Part shown: in pieces, positions 17,405 to 25,929 of the stretch
Position numbering within the stretch: the first letter of the stretch is position 1
Layout of the letters: every line of letters starts with the position of its first letter
Assembly (NCBI GenBank): GCA_016208485.1
Contig: JACQXY010000006.1
Location: forward strand, 1 to 46,409
Direction of reading: 5' to 3'
Origin: Acidobacteriota bacterium
GTDB lineage: Bacteria; Actinomycetota; AC-67
DNA length: 46,409 nt
Notes under the pieces: generated by a model
What the model was told of the DNA's origin: nothing
Seen by the model: only the letters and a program-made list of their open reading frames with translations
The model's database searches: none
Program-made: the position numbers and the translations under genes

Positions 17405-18517
17405 CTAGCCGGGCTTCGTGGCCGCCAGCGCGTATCGTTTCGGCGGGTTGGCGAGCCCGTCGATCTCGGTCGCGAGGCGGTTCAGCGAGGCGACGACCTC
17501 GGCGAGGTCACCGCCGGCCAGGTCCTCCGGCAGCCGTGCCGGCTCGCGGGGGGAGCCGGGGGGAGGCTCTTCCGCGATGAAGCCCTCGACCACGAGTCCC
17601 GCTTCCCGCGCCAGCCGCGCCAGGTCCTCGGGAGGGACCGGGACGGAGTCGCCTCGCCCCCAGAGAGCGCGCGCGAGGACCACTGGGTTGGCGGGGTTCG
17701 TCGACTCCACGATCAAGATGCCGCCCGGTCGAAGCGCTCGAGCGACGGCTTTGGTCAGGTCGCTGATCATGCCGGGGGCCAGACGCTCAGCGATCCCGCA
17801 GAAGACGGCTCCGACGGAGGCCTCGGGGAGGGAAGCGAGGTGGCTGACCGGATCGGCCTTCTCGACGGTGAACGCGCTCTCCGCGCAGAACTCGATCGAA
17901 GCGGGGTCGGTCTCGACGCCGTACGAATCGATCAGGTACGACTGGAGAACCTCGAGCATCTCTCCGCGCCGGCAGCCGAGCACCACCACCGGTTCCCGGC
18001 TCCTGAAGTGCTCGACGTAGCGACCCATCCGCCGGATGGTCTCCGCGCGGGGCTCGTCACCGGCCGGGACACGAGAGGCGATCGCCCGATCCAGGGCACC
18101 GGTCTTGAGGTCGCCCGCGCCGCACGCCGTGCCGGCGGGGGCTTGCTGGGTTTCGAAGAGAGCCAGGATGCGGGCGTTGTCCTCTTGGATGCGGCGAACC
18201 TCGTCCTTCAGCCGCTGGATCTCGGTCGCCGCGCGCGCGTCGGCCGTCTCGGCGCGGAGCCAGATCTGTCCCATCACCAGGTCCGTGCGCTTCGGCATGG
18301 CCCACATCCGCGCGCGCGTGTCCTTGAGGGTCTCCGACATCTGATCCAGGCGCGTCCCGAGCATCCGGACGGCGCGCCGGCGCTCCATCGTCTCGCGAGT
18401 CACGAGCGCGAACCGCGCCGCGAGCCGTCGGACCGGACCGGCCGCGCGCCCCCCCGGCCGCGGCTTCCCCGCGGGGGGACTTGCCGGGGTCTCCTCGCCG
18501 CGTTCGGTGTCGCTCAT
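17405..18517 (-). CDS. Coiled-coil SAM-dependent methyltransferase
   Basis: 370 residues. The first 60 are basic and Pro-rich. Residues about 60-135 are heptad-rich (ETLKDTRARMW, ATEIQRLKDEVRRIQEDNARILALFE), a probable coiled coil. Residues 170-310 are a class I methyltransferase: PVVVLGCRRGEMLEVL, YGVETDPASIEFC, AVFCGIAERLAP, ALRPGGILIVESTNP. This coil-plus-methyltransferase layout recalls enzymes that cap or methylate polysaccharide chains, an inference only. ATG 18517 overlaps the glycosyltransferase stop by four bases (TCAT on the plus strand), so translation is coupled. Confidence 0.8.
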   Translation of the reverse strand: MSDTERGEETPASPPAGKPRPGGRAAGPVRRLAARFALVTRETMERRRAVRMLGTRLDQMSETLKDTRARMWAMPKRTDLVMGQIWLRAETADARAATEIQRLKDEVRRIQEDNARILALFETQQAPAGTACGAGDLKTGALDRAIASRVPAGDEPRAETIRRMGRYVEHFRSREPVVVLGCRRGEMLEVLQSYLIDSYGVETDPASIEFCAESAFTVEKADPVSHLASLPEASVGAVFCGIAERLAPGMISDLTKAVARALRPGGILIVESTNPANPVVLARALWGRGDSVPVPPEDLARLAREAGLVVEGFIAEEPPPGSPREPARLPEDLAGGDLAEVVASLNRLATEIDGLANPPKRYALAATKPG

Positions 18518-19884
18518 GCGGACGCCTCCCGGATCAGTCGAGCGAAGTCCTCGGCCATCGCCCGCGGGGGATATGCCTGCGCTGCCTTGAGCGCCGCCCC
18601 GCGGAAGCCGGGGTCTTTGAGCCGCGGCGCTTCCAGCAGGGCGCGCTCCAGGTCCCCCGGAACTCCCGGCTCGAACAGGATACCGATGTCTGGGGTCACG
18701 AGGTCCGGCACGCACCCCATCCGAGGGGCGATCACCGGCCGGCCGAACGAGAGCGCGGTCATGAGCGCACCGGACATCAGAACCTCGCGGTATGGGAACA
18801 CCGCGACGTCGGCCGCGAGGTACCAGACCTGCATCCGGTCATCGGGGAGCGCGTCGAAGTGCGCTCGAACCGCCGGGTTTCTCCGGCAGCGCTCGGCCAG
18901 CTCATCGGCCTCGGGGTAGAGCCCCGGTCGCCCGGCCACCAGGAGCCGAAGGGAAGGATCCTTCCCGGAGGCCGTCTCGAACGCGTCCAAGAGGAGATCG
19001 AGCCCCTTGTAGTGGCGGATCGCGCCCACGAGCGACAGCACCGTGTTGCCGGGGTCCAGGGAGAGTTCCCGGCGGGCTTGCTCCGGGGAGAGGTCGGTGG
19101 GATAGACCCCGAGGTATGAAGAGTGGCGAAGGATGCGCATCTTGCCCTGGGGGATGTCGTAGTAGGGCCGGACCAGGTCCGGCGTGCGGGAGCAGAAGGC
19201 GAGCACGAGATCGGCGCGATCGACGACGGCCGCGCACACGGCCGCCTCCAGATCCGGATAGCGGAACTCGAACGGAAGGACGTCGTGAGCGGTGTATGCG
19301 ATGCGGATGCCGCGCGCTCTCAAGCCATCGAGCTGCTCGACGAATCCCTGGTACCGGTTGACAGCCCCCCCCCGGGAGGATGCTCTCCGGAGGACTCCCT
19401 GCGTCCAATGCACGTGTAGCCAGACTGCGACCTCGGGACCGACTCGCTCCGCGACCTCGCCGAGATCGGAGATCCGCTCGGCGCCGAGGATCCCGATCCC
19501 GGAATCGGTGCCGAACGAGTAGAGCATCTGCTGATACGGGTTTCGCAGCACCGCGGGGTGGTAGCCGACGAGAATCGGCCGGACGCCCGGCGCGGAGGCG
19601 CGGATCTCGCCGACGAGCGCTTCGGCCTGGTCGGGCAGCGGCGCCGGCGCCGGACGCCTCGGCTCGGTGGGGGATCCGGCCGCTCGCACGTCTCCGGAGG
19701 CGCCCCGATCGGGGGCTTGGCGCGCAGCACCCGGCTCCCCGGTCGGGGTCGCGGGCCGACCGGCCGCCCGGCGGAGCCGCTCGCCGAGCCGGAACCAGCG
19801 GCCGGCGCGGATCCGCCTCAGATCGCGCCGGGCCGCCTCGAGGTCCTTGCGGGCGTCCTCCAGATCGCGACGAGCCGCGTTCAC
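18514..19884 (-). CDS. Family 4-type glycosyltransferase with N-terminal coiled coil
   Basis: Retaining GT-B glycosyltransferase (GT4-like) of the surface-glycan operon. Visible motifs: [15 protein letters not shown], the nucleotide-sugar segment [72 protein letters not shown] and a C-terminal [14 protein letters not shown]. The N-terminus is a charged coil ([18 protein letters not shown]). GTG 19884 is the only standard start. The coil-like frame stays open about 150 bases further upstream (to a TAG at 20038) with no ATG, GTG or TTG, so the true start may be non-standard or damaged. A run of nine C lies at about 19365-19373. The protein is 456 residues from this start. Confidence 0.82.
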   Translation of the reverse strand: MNAARRDLEDARKDLEAARRDLRRIRAGRWFRLGERLRRAAGRPATPTGEPGAARQAPDRGASGDVRAAGSPTEPRRPAPAPLPDQAEALVGEIRASAPGVRPILVGYHPAVLRNPYQQMLYSFGTDSGIGILGAERISDLGEVAERVGPEVAVWLHVHWTQGVLRRASSRGGAVNRYQGFVEQLDGLRARGIRIAYTAHDVLPFEFRYPDLEAAVCAAVVDRADLVLAFCSRTPDLVRPYYDIPQGKMRILRHSSYLGVYPTDLSPEQARRELSLDPGNTVLSLVGAIRHYKGLDLLLDAFETASGKDPSLRLLVAGRPGLYPEADELAERCRRNPAVRAHFDALPDDRMQVWYLAADVAVFPYREVLMSGALMTALSFGRPVIAPRMGCVPDLVTPDIGILFEPGVPGDLERALLEAPRLKDPGFRGAALKAAQAYPPRAMAEDFARLIREASA

Positions 19885-20038
19885 CTGCCAGCTCCGGCGC
19901 AGGACCTCGCCCTCGAAGCCCCGCAGCGCCTTGCGCAGGTCCGCCAGTTCTCGCGCGCGATCTGCCTCGGAATCCCCCGTGCTCGCGATGGCTCCCCCCG
20001 TTCTGGTTCCTCGATCTCTCCCGGGCCCGTGCGTCCGC

Positions 20039-20044
20039 TATTAT
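20039..20044 (+). promoter_or_regulatory. -10-like box of glyS
   Basis: TATTAT ends 9 bases before the glyS GTG and is the only AT-rich hexamer in the gap. The next gene lacks a Shine-Dalgarno sequence at normal spacing, so transcription may begin at or near the start codon. The minus-strand glycan operon is divergent from here. Confidence 0.4.
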
Positions 20045-20053
20045 TGCGCAGCC

Positions 20054-21433
20054 GTGGCCGACTTGATGGATACGATCACGAACCTCTGCAAGCGCCGGGG
20101 GTTCATCTTCCCCAACTCCGAGATCTACGGCGGCCTGCGCTCCACCTGGGACTACGGGCCGCTCGGCGTCGAACTCAAGAACAACGTCAAGCGCGCGTGG
20201 TGGCGCTGGATGGTGCAGCTCCGCGACGATGTGGTCGGCCTCGACTCGGCGATCCTGCTGTCCCCGCGCGTGTGGGAGGCCTCCGGCCACGTCGAGAGCT
20301 TCACCGACCCGCTTGTCGAGTGCCTGAGCTGCCACCAGCGGTTCCGCGCCGACCACTTGCCCGGGTTCCACGCGCCGCAGTCCGGGCACGGCGACGGCGA
20401 GACCGTGGACGCCGCCAAGGGCGCGCGCTGCCCGAACTGCGGGCACGACCGGTTCACCGACCCCCGTAACTTCAACCTGATGTTCAAGACTTTCGTCGGC
20501 CCGGTCGAGGAGGCGACGGCGGTGGTGTGGCTCCGCCCCGAGACCGCCCAGGGGATCTTCGTGAACTTCACCCAGGTGGTACAGACGACGCGCAAGAAGA
20601 TCCCGTTCGGCATCGCCCAGGTCGGCAAGAGCTTCCGCAACGAGATCACGCCGGGGAACTTCGTCTACCGCACTCGGGAGTTCGAGCAGATGGAAATGGA
20701 GTTCTTCTGCGAGCCCGGCTCCGACGAGCGCTGGCACGAGTACTGGATCGGCGAGCGGATGGACTGGTACCGCCGGTACGGGATCCGCGAGGAGAGCATG
20801 CGCCTGCGCGAGCACGAGGCCGAGGAGCTGTCCCACTACTCCAAGCGCACCGTGGACATCGAGTTCCGCTTCCCGTTCACCGAATGGGGCGAGCTGGAGG
20901 GGATCGCGAACCGGACCGACTACGACCTCACCCAGCACGCGAAGCTCTCCGGGCAGGATCTCTCCTACTTCGACCAGGACAGGGGCGAGCGCTATGTGCC
21001 CTACGTCGTCGAGCCGGCGGCCGGCGCCGACCGCGCGACGCTCGCGTTCCTGATCGATGCCTACCGCGAGGAGGAGGCCCCGACCGCCTCGGGCGGGGTC
21101 GAGAAGCGCGTCACGCTCAAGCTGCACCGCGATCTGGCGCCCCTCAAAGCCGCTGTGCTCCCTCTCTCCCGGAACGAGCGTCTCGTCCCGCTCGCCCGCG
21201 AGGTCGCCGCCGCGCTCCGGCCACACTGGCGCATCGACTACGACGATGCGGGGTCCATCGGCCGGCGCTACCGCCGCCAGGACGAGATCGGCACGCCGTA
21301 CTGCGTCACCGTGGACTTCGACTCGCTCGAGGACCGGCAAGTGACGGTGCGCGACCGGGACTCGATGGCCCAGGACCGGATCCCGATCGCGGATCTGGTC
21401 GCGTACCTGTCCGAGCGCCTCGCGCCCGTATGA
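20054..21433 (+). CDS. glyS: Glycyl-tRNA synthetase (class II, alpha2 type)
   Basis: Charges tRNA-Gly. This is the single-chain dimeric form, not the alpha/beta tetrameric one. The 459 residues show [30 protein letters not shown], the glycine-specific zinc segment (CLSCHQRF...CPNCGH), motif 2 [37 protein letters not shown], motif 3-like [18 protein letters not shown] and a C-terminal anticodon-binding domain. The frame is open upstream without homology; GTG 20054 or ATG 20066 is the start. In many Gram-positives glyS lies near ppdK, dnaG and rpoD, as here. Confidence 0.97.
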   Translation: MADLMDTITNLCKRRGFIFPNSEIYGGLRSTWDYGPLGVELKNNVKRAWWRWMVQLRDDVVGLDSAILLSPRVWEASGHVESFTDPLVECLSCHQRFRADHLPGFHAPQSGHGDGETVDAAKGARCPNCGHDRFTDPRNFNLMFKTFVGPVEEATAVVWLRPETAQGIFVNFTQVVQTTRKKIPFGIAQVGKSFRNEITPGNFVYRTREFEQMEMEFFCEPGSDERWHEYWIGERMDWYRRYGIREESMRLREHEAEELSHYSKRTVDIEFRFPFTEWGELEGIANRTDYDLTQHAKLSGQDLSYFDQDRGERYVPYVVEPAAGADRATLAFLIDAYREEEAPTASGGVEKRVTLKLHRDLAPLKAAVLPLSRNERLVPLAREVAAALRPHWRIDYDDAGSIGRRYRRQDEIGTPYCVTVDFDSLEDRQVTVRDRDSMAQDRIPIADLVAYLSERLAPV

Positions 21434-21488
21434 ACCAGCTGAAACCGCAGGCCACCGAGGAACCGGGCACCGGGGAGGGTCGTCTCCC

Positions 21489-21504
21489 GCGCGTTTCGAC
21501 GCGC
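21489..21504 (+). terminator. UUCG-tetraloop hairpin after glyS
   Basis: GCGCGT-TTCG-ACGCGC forms a perfect 6-bp stem with a stable TTCG loop, 56 bases after the glyS stop. No T-run follows, so it is a possible 3'-end or pause structure rather than a clear intrinsic terminator. Confidence 0.4.
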
Positions 21505-21563
21505 GCCACGGGCGGGCTTGACCAGGTCCCGCGGAGCAGGAGTTGTACGGGCACGGAGAGCGG

Positions 21564-21929
21564 ATGACGCACCGCAGCCGCATCTGTGCCGTCGGCATTG
21601 ACACGGATCCCGAGCGGTACGAGGCGACGGCCACGTTTTGGAGCGCCGCGCTCGGGAGGTCGCCCGCGGAAGAGGATCCCTACACGAACCTGCCCGGCCC
21701 GGATGTGGATTACTTCGTCCAGCGCATAGAGGAAGGAAGCCCGCGCGTGCATCTCGATGTGGAGACCGACGACGTCCTCGCTGAGGTGGCTCGGCTGGAG
21801 GAGCATGGAGCGCAGCGTGTTCGTCAGGTTGAATCATGGTGGCTCATGGAGGATCCGGGCGGTCACGTCTTCTGCGTGGTTCCTGTGCAGAGCCGAGTGT
21901 GGCCAAGCGGAGTCATCGAGTGGAGCTGA
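21564..21929 (+). CDS. VOC (glyoxalase-like) family protein
   Basis: Small protein of the vicinal-oxygen-chelate fold, closest in pattern to the glyoxalase-like domain found in many actinobacterial small proteins. In 121 residues: RICAVGIDTDPERYEATATFWSAALGR, PRVHLDVETDDVLAEVARLEEHGA, WWLMEDPGGHVFCVVP. One VOC repeat is present, so it probably dimerises; metal and substrate are unknown. ATG 21564 has GGAG at 21555-21558. The stop lies 11 bases before an attC-like structure, the typical layout of an integron gene cassette. Confidence 0.82.
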   Translation: MTHRSRICAVGIDTDPERYEATATFWSAALGRSPAEEDPYTNLPGPDVDYFVQRIEEGSPRVHLDVETDDVLAEVARLEEHGAQRVRQVESWWLMEDPGGHVFCVVPVQSRVWPSGVIEWS

Positions 21930-21939
21930 TCCAGGCGAT

Positions 21940-22010
21940 GCCGAACAACTCCGCGCTGCAGCCCGACGCCGGCCGCTTCGCGGCGCGGCTGAGCGCCCAA
22001 ATCGTCGGAG
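21940..22010 (+). mobile_element. attC-like recombination site (degenerate)
   Basis: Between the stop of the VOC gene and the start of the DUF2442 gene. GCCGAAC (21940-21946) resembles an R'' core. GCGCT-G-CAGCC (21953-21963) pairs with GGCTGAGCGC (21987-21996) except for one unpaired G, the extrahelical base typical of attC L boxes. An inner stem GCCGC-TTC-GCGGC closes the fold. The right core GTCGGAG (22004-22010) is a poor match to the expected GTTCGGC. No integrase gene is in the window. Confidence 0.45.
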
Positions 22011-22020
22011 GAGATCCGAG

Positions 22021-22284
22021 ATGCGTGGCACAGACACTTCCCAGGTTGAAGTGACGAACATCTCGCGTCACGGCTTCTGGATCCTTGTGGACGACACCGA
22101 GCTCTTCCTGCCCTTCGACAAGTTCCCGTGGTTCAAGGACGCTACCGTGGCACGGATTCTTCACGTGGAGCGCCCGCAGCCGCACCATATGTATTGGCCC
22201 GACCTCGACGTCGACTTGACTGTCGACTCCATCGAGCATCCGGATCGGTACCCTTTGCGAGCCCGTGGTCACGATGCCGTATAG
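22021..22284 (+). CDS. DUF2442 family protein
   Basis: 87-residue member of DUF2442, a small family often encoded next to DUF4160 proteins in toxin-antitoxin-like pairs; its function is not established. Visible family parts: VEVTNISRHGFWILVDDTELFLPFDKFPWFKDATVARILHVERP and the C-terminal HHMYWPDLDVDLTVDSIEHPDRYP. ATG 22021 is preceded by GGAGGAG at 22007-22013. No DUF4160 partner is seen. It starts directly after the attC-like site, which supports a cassette origin. Confidence 0.85.
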   Translation: MRGTDTSQVEVTNISRHGFWILVDDTELFLPFDKFPWFKDATVARILHVERPQPHHMYWPDLDVDLTVDSIEHPDRYPLRARGHDAV

Positions 22285-22382
22285 CTCGGGCATGCAAAGG
22301 ACCAGTCACGCGCTCCGCGAGTTCCCGGCCGCTGATGCCCGGGGTCGCTAGGCCGGCGCCGGCGCGGTGGAAGGGAGCGGTC

Positions 22383-22967
22383 ATGTACCTGTTCTTCGAC
22401 ACCGAGACCACCGGCTTGCCGCGGGACCGGAGCGCGCCTCTTTCCGACCTCGATAACTGGCCGCGTTTGGTACAAGTGGCTTGGCTGCTGTACGACGACC
22501 GTGAGAACCACATCGGGGGCCGCAGCGCGATCATCAAACCACTAGGCTTCAGCATCCCCGCGGATGCAACCAAGGTCCACGGCATCACGACCGCCCGAGC
22601 AAGAAGGGAAGGAGCCGAGCTGGCACCCCTCTTGAGGGACTTCGCATCCGCCATCGAGCGGTCACGCGTCCTCGTCGCCCACAACATGAGCTTCGACGAG
22701 AAAGTGATCGCGGCGGAGTTCCTGAGAACGCGAATCAAGACCCGCCTCCTCGACACCGACCGATTCTGCACGATGAGAGCTTCGACCGAGTTCTGTGCCA
22801 TTCCCGGCCGTCATGGCTACAAGTGGCCGACGCTGTCTGAGCTTCACGCGTGCCTTTTCGCGAGCGCTCCCGGCAGCGCCCACACCGCGGAGTCCGACGT
22901 GCAAGCGTGCGCAAGATGTTTCTTCGAGCTGCGACGCCGCAAGCTCATCAAGCTGCCCGGCAGGTAG
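22383..22967 (+). CDS. DEDDh 3'-5' exonuclease (DnaQ-like)
   Basis: Stand-alone exonuclease of the DnaQ/RNase T superfamily acting on single-stranded ends. The 194 residues keep all five catalytic positions: D6 and E8 in FFDTETTGL, D105 in VAHNMSFDEKVI, and H167/D172 in HTAESD. The order fits the DEDDh subtype. ATG 22383 has AGGGAG upstream. Codon use is less GC-biased than in the housekeeping genes and it lies beside two cassette-type genes between glyS and ppdK, suggesting acquisition. Whether it edits DNA or RNA is unknown. Confidence 0.88.
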   Translation: MYLFFDTETTGLPRDRSAPLSDLDNWPRLVQVAWLLYDDRENHIGGRSAIIKPLGFSIPADATKVHGITTARARREGAELAPLLRDFASAIERSRVLVAHNMSFDEKVIAAEFLRTRIKTRLLDTDRFCTMRASTEFCAIPGRHGYKWPTLSELHACLFASAPGSAHTAESDVQACARCFFELRRRKLIKLPGR

Positions 22968-23045
22968 ATCCGGCATGGGTGCGGTGAACGCTCACTGGGA
23001 TCGTCAGACCCTGAGGGACTCGGGATCGGTTGCCCCTCTCCGGGT

Positions 23046-23100
23046 CTTCCCGCGGGCATGATGAGTCCCCGTGCGGGAAGGTGCCCCGCCGGGCTAGAGT
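23046..23100 (+). promoter_or_regulatory. Dyad and -10 box upstream of ppdK
   Basis: CTTCCCGC (23046-23053) and GCGGGAAG (23073-23080) form a perfect 8-base inverted repeat 19 bases apart, with further GGG/CCC pairing inside. TAGAGT (23095-23100) is a likely -10 for ppdK. The right arm would lie at the -35 position, so the dyad could be an operator, or the 3' hairpin of the exonuclease gene. Confidence 0.4.
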
Positions 23101-23136
23101 TCTCGGAATCGACCAGCCTGCGAGGGGGGTTCCGCC

Positions 23137-25929
23137 GTGGCAGTCAAGCGAACGACGAAGTCCGCAGGGCGTCCGACCGTCGGCCGCGCGGCAGCCAAAC
23201 CCGCCGCGCGCAAACCCGCCGCGCGCAAACCCGCCGCGCGCAAACCCGCCGCGCGCCGCGCGCCGGCCGCCAAGACCACGGCCCGCGCGACCAAGCTCGT
23301 CTACGACTTCTCCGAGGGGAACCGGAACATGAAGGACCTCCTCGGAGGCAAGGGCGCCAACCTTGCCGAGATGGCGAACCTCGGGCTGCCGGTCCCGCCG
23401 GGATTCACGATCACGACCGAGGCCTGCCGCGAGTACATGAAGCGCGGCACGGTCCCGGCGGGCTTGATGGGCGAGGTGGACTCGCACCTCGCGCTCCTCG
23501 AGAAGACGATGGGGCGCCGGCTCGGTGACGCGGACAGCCCGCTGCTCGTCTCGGTCCGCTCAGGGGCGAAGTTCTCGATGCCGGGGATGATGGATACCGT
23601 CCTTAACCTCGGGATGAACGACGACAGCGTTCACGGGCTCGCGCGCGCCGGCGGGAACGAGCGATTCGCCTGGGACTCCTACCGCCGCTTCATCCAGATG
23701 TTCGGCCGGATCGTCATGGGCGTGGCCGGGCAGCGCTTCGAGCACGCGCTCGACGAGGCGAAGAAGCGCCGGCGCGTGGCCGCCGACACGGGCCTCGAGG
23801 CGCGCGACCTCCGCGAGCTGGTCGAGGAGTTCCGCCGCATCGTGAAGGAGGACACCGGGCGCGAGTTCCCGCAGCCCCCGCGCGAGCAGCTCGAGATGGC
23901 GATCACGGCGGTGTTCGACTCCTGGAACGGCGAGCGGGCGCGCATCTACCGGCGCCAGGAGAAGATCTCCGACGACCTCGGCACGGCTGTGAACGTCGTC
24001 GCGATGGTGTTCGGGAACCTGGGTGAGGACTCGGGAACCGGCGTCGCCTTCACGCGCGACCCGGCGACGGGGGAGCGCGGGCTCTACGGCGACTACCTGG
24101 AGAACGCCCAGGGCGAGGACGTGGTGGCCGGGATCCGCAACACCCTTCCGCTGCAGGATCTCGAGAGGATCAATCCGAAGGCCTTCCGCCGGCTCGTGAA
24201 GATCATGCGCACGCTCGAGCGCCACTACCACGACATGTGCGACATCGAGTTCACGATCGAGCGCGGCAAGCTCTGGATGCTCCAGACCCGAGTCGGCAAG
24301 CGGACTGCGGCTGCCGCGGTGAAGCTCGCCGTGGACATGACCGGGGAGCGCCTCATCGACCGGCAGGAAGCCGTGCGCAGGGTGACCCCCGAGCAGCTCG
24401 ACCAGCTCCTGCACCCCCAGGTGGACGAGGCGGCGGCGGGGCTCGAGGCGGTCGGCCGCGGGCTCGCGGCCTCGCCGGGCGCCGCCGTCGGGCGCGCGGT
24501 GTTCGACGCCGCGCGCGCCGAGGAGCAGGCCGGCAAGGGCGAGCGCGTCATCCTGGTGCGCCGCGAGACGAACCCCGACGATCTCGGCGGCATGATCGCG
24601 GCGCGCGGGATCCTCACCTCGCGCGGCGGGAAGACCTCGCACGCGGCCGTGGTCGCGCGCGGCATGGGCAAACCGTGCGTGTGCGGCGCCGAGGCTCTCG
24701 ACGTGAACGAGGCGAAGCGCGAGTTCCGCGCCGGCCAGACCACCGTGCGCGAAGGCGACCTGATCTCGATCGACGGCACGAGTGGCAAGGTCTACCTGGG
24801 CGAGGTGCCTCTGCGGGAGCCGGAGATGTCGGGGGAGTTCGCGACGCTTCTGTCCTGGGCCGACGCGATCCGGCGCCTCAAAGTGCGCGCGAACGCCGAC
24901 ACGCCGGAGGACGCTCGCAAGGCGCGGGAGTTCGGCGCGCAGGGGATCGGGCTCGCCCGTACCGAGCACATGTTCCTCGGGGAGCGCCGTCCCCTCGTCG
25001 AGAAGCTCATCCTCGCGGCGAACGAGCGCCAGGAGAAGGCTGCATTGGACGCGCTGCTGCCGCTGCAGCGCCGGGACTTCGAGGGGATCCTCGAGGCGAT
25101 GGACGGGCTGCCGGTGACGATCCGGCTGCTCGACCCGCCGCTGCACGAGTTCCTCCCGAGTCTTGTCGACCTCACGCGCGAGATCGCCTCGGCGGAGGCC
25201 AAGGGATGGAAGGTGACCGAGGAGAAGCGGCGCCTGCTCGCGGCCGTCGAGCGGATGCACGAGTCCAACCCGATGCTCGGCATGCGCGGGGTTCGGCTCG
25301 GAGTGATGAAGCCGGGTCTGTACGCGATGCAGGTGCGGGCGATCCTGGAGGCGGCGTGCGCGCTCGAGGCGCGCGGGAAGAACCCGGTGGTCGAGATCAT
25401 GATCCCGCTCGTCGCGCTCGGGGAGGAGATCCGGCGCTCGCGCGCGGAGGTCGAACGCGTCGCCGAGGAGGTCATCGCCGAGACCGGTGTGCGCGTCGCC
25501 TACATGATCGGGACGATGATCGAGCTGCCGCGCGCCGCGGTGGTCGCCGGCGAGATCGCCGAGACCGCGGAGTTCTTCAGCTTCGGCACGAACGACCTCA
25601 CCCAGACGACGTTCGGGTTCTCCCGCGACGACGTCGCGAAGATCCTCGACGTTTACCAGACCCATGGGGTGCTCAAGGTGGACCCGTTCACCTCGATCGA
25701 CCGCGACGGCGTCGGCGAGCTGATGCGCTGGGCGACCGAGCGCGGCCGCGCGGTGCGCCCGAACCTCAAGGTCGGGATCTGCGGGGAGCACGGAGGGGAT
25801 CCGGAGTCGGTCGGGTTCTGTCACGAGATCGGCCTCGACTACGTGTCGTGCTCGCCGTTTCGGGTCCCGCTTGCGAGGCTCGCCGCCGCGCACTCCGCGC
25901 TCGGGCGCGTGGAGGCGGCCTCGAAGTAG
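23137..25929 (+). CDS. ppdK: Pyruvate, phosphate dikinase with H1-like N-terminal tail
   Basis: Interconverts pyruvate + ATP + phosphate and phosphoenolpyruvate + AMP + PPi in the cytoplasm. Residues about 53-930 are a complete PPDK: KLVYDFSEGNRNMKDLLGGKGANL and SVRSGAKFSMPGMMDT in the ATP-grasp part, GGKTSHAAVVARGMGKPC with the phosphorylated histidine, and GTNDLTQTTFGFSRDD and GICGEHGGDP in the PEP barrel. Residues 1-52 form an extra basic tail with four exact KPAAR repeats (21-40), like histone H1 or mycobacterial HupB tails and not part of PPDK. The GTG has GAGGGGGG upstream. ppdK between glyS and dnaG-rpoD resembles firmicute synteny. The copD reading frame overlaps its 3' end on the other strand. 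Confidence 0.95.
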   Translation: MAVKRTTKSAGRPTVGRAAAKPAARKPAARKPAARKPAARRAPAAKTTARATKLVYDFSEGNRNMKDLLGGKGANLAEMANLGLPVPPGFTITTEACREYMKRGTVPAGLMGEVDSHLALLEKTMGRRLGDADSPLLVSVRSGAKFSMPGMMDTVLNLGMNDDSVHGLARAGGNERFAWDSYRRFIQMFGRIVMGVAGQRFEHALDEAKKRRRVAADTGLEARDLRELVEEFRRIVKEDTGREFPQPPREQLEMAITAVFDSWNGERARIYRRQEKISDDLGTAVNVVAMVFGNLGEDSGTGVAFTRDPATGERGLYGDYLENAQGEDVVAGIRNTLPLQDLERINPKAFRRLVKIMRTLERHYHDMCDIEFTIERGKLWMLQTRVGKRTAAAAVKLAVDMTGERLIDRQEAVRRVTPEQLDQLLHPQVDEAAAGLEAVGRGLAASPGAAVGRAVFDAARAEEQAGKGERVILVRRETNPDDLGGMIAARGILTSRGGKTSHAAVVARGMGKPCVCGAEALDVNEAKREFRAGQTTVREGDLISIDGTSGKVYLGEVPLREPEMSGEFATLLSWADAIRRLKVRANADTPEDARKAREFGAQGIGLARTEHMFLGERRPLVEKLILAANERQEKAALDALLPLQRRDFEGILEAMDGLPVTIRLLDPPLHEFLPSLVDLTREIASAEAKGWKVTEEKRRLLAAVERMHESNPMLGMRGVRLGVMKPGLYAMQVRAILEAACALEARGKNPVVEIMIPLVALGEEIRRSRAEVERVAEEVIAETGVRVAYMIGTMIELPRAAVVAGEIAETAEFFSFGTNDLTQTTFGFSRDDVAKILDVYQTHGVLKVDPFTSIDRDGVGELMRWATERGRAVRPNLKVGICGEHGGDPESVGFCHEIGLDYVSCSPFRVPLARLAAAHSALGRVEAASK
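23197..23256 (+). repeat. Four tandem 15-base repeats inside ppdK
   Basis: Unit AAACCCGCCGCGCGC occurs four times without a mismatch, encoding KPAAR x4. Exact identity at the third codon positions indicates recent expansion; copy number could vary between strains without a frame change. Confidence 0.95.

Noticed and set aside
19365..19373. Run of nine C as a phase-variation tract in the GT4 gene
   Set aside because: The frame is intact and a single run without reads showing length variation does not support switching.
21434..21563. Upstream attC or attI site before the VOC gene
   Set aside because: Only a simple TTCG hairpin is present; no core-site pair or extrahelical-base stem could be drawn.
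18705..21634. Long minus-strand ORFs opposite glyS, ppdK and corC
   Set aside because: They are mirror frames of highly GC-biased genes, rich in Arg, His and Pro, without family motifs.
22285..22382. Second attC-like site between DUF2442 and the exonuclease
   Set aside because: No AAC core and no paired L-box arms were found in this gap.
23197..23256. Tandem repeats as a CRISPR array or minisatellite regulator
   Set aside because: Units are 15 bases with no spacers and translate to KPAAR in the ppdK frame.
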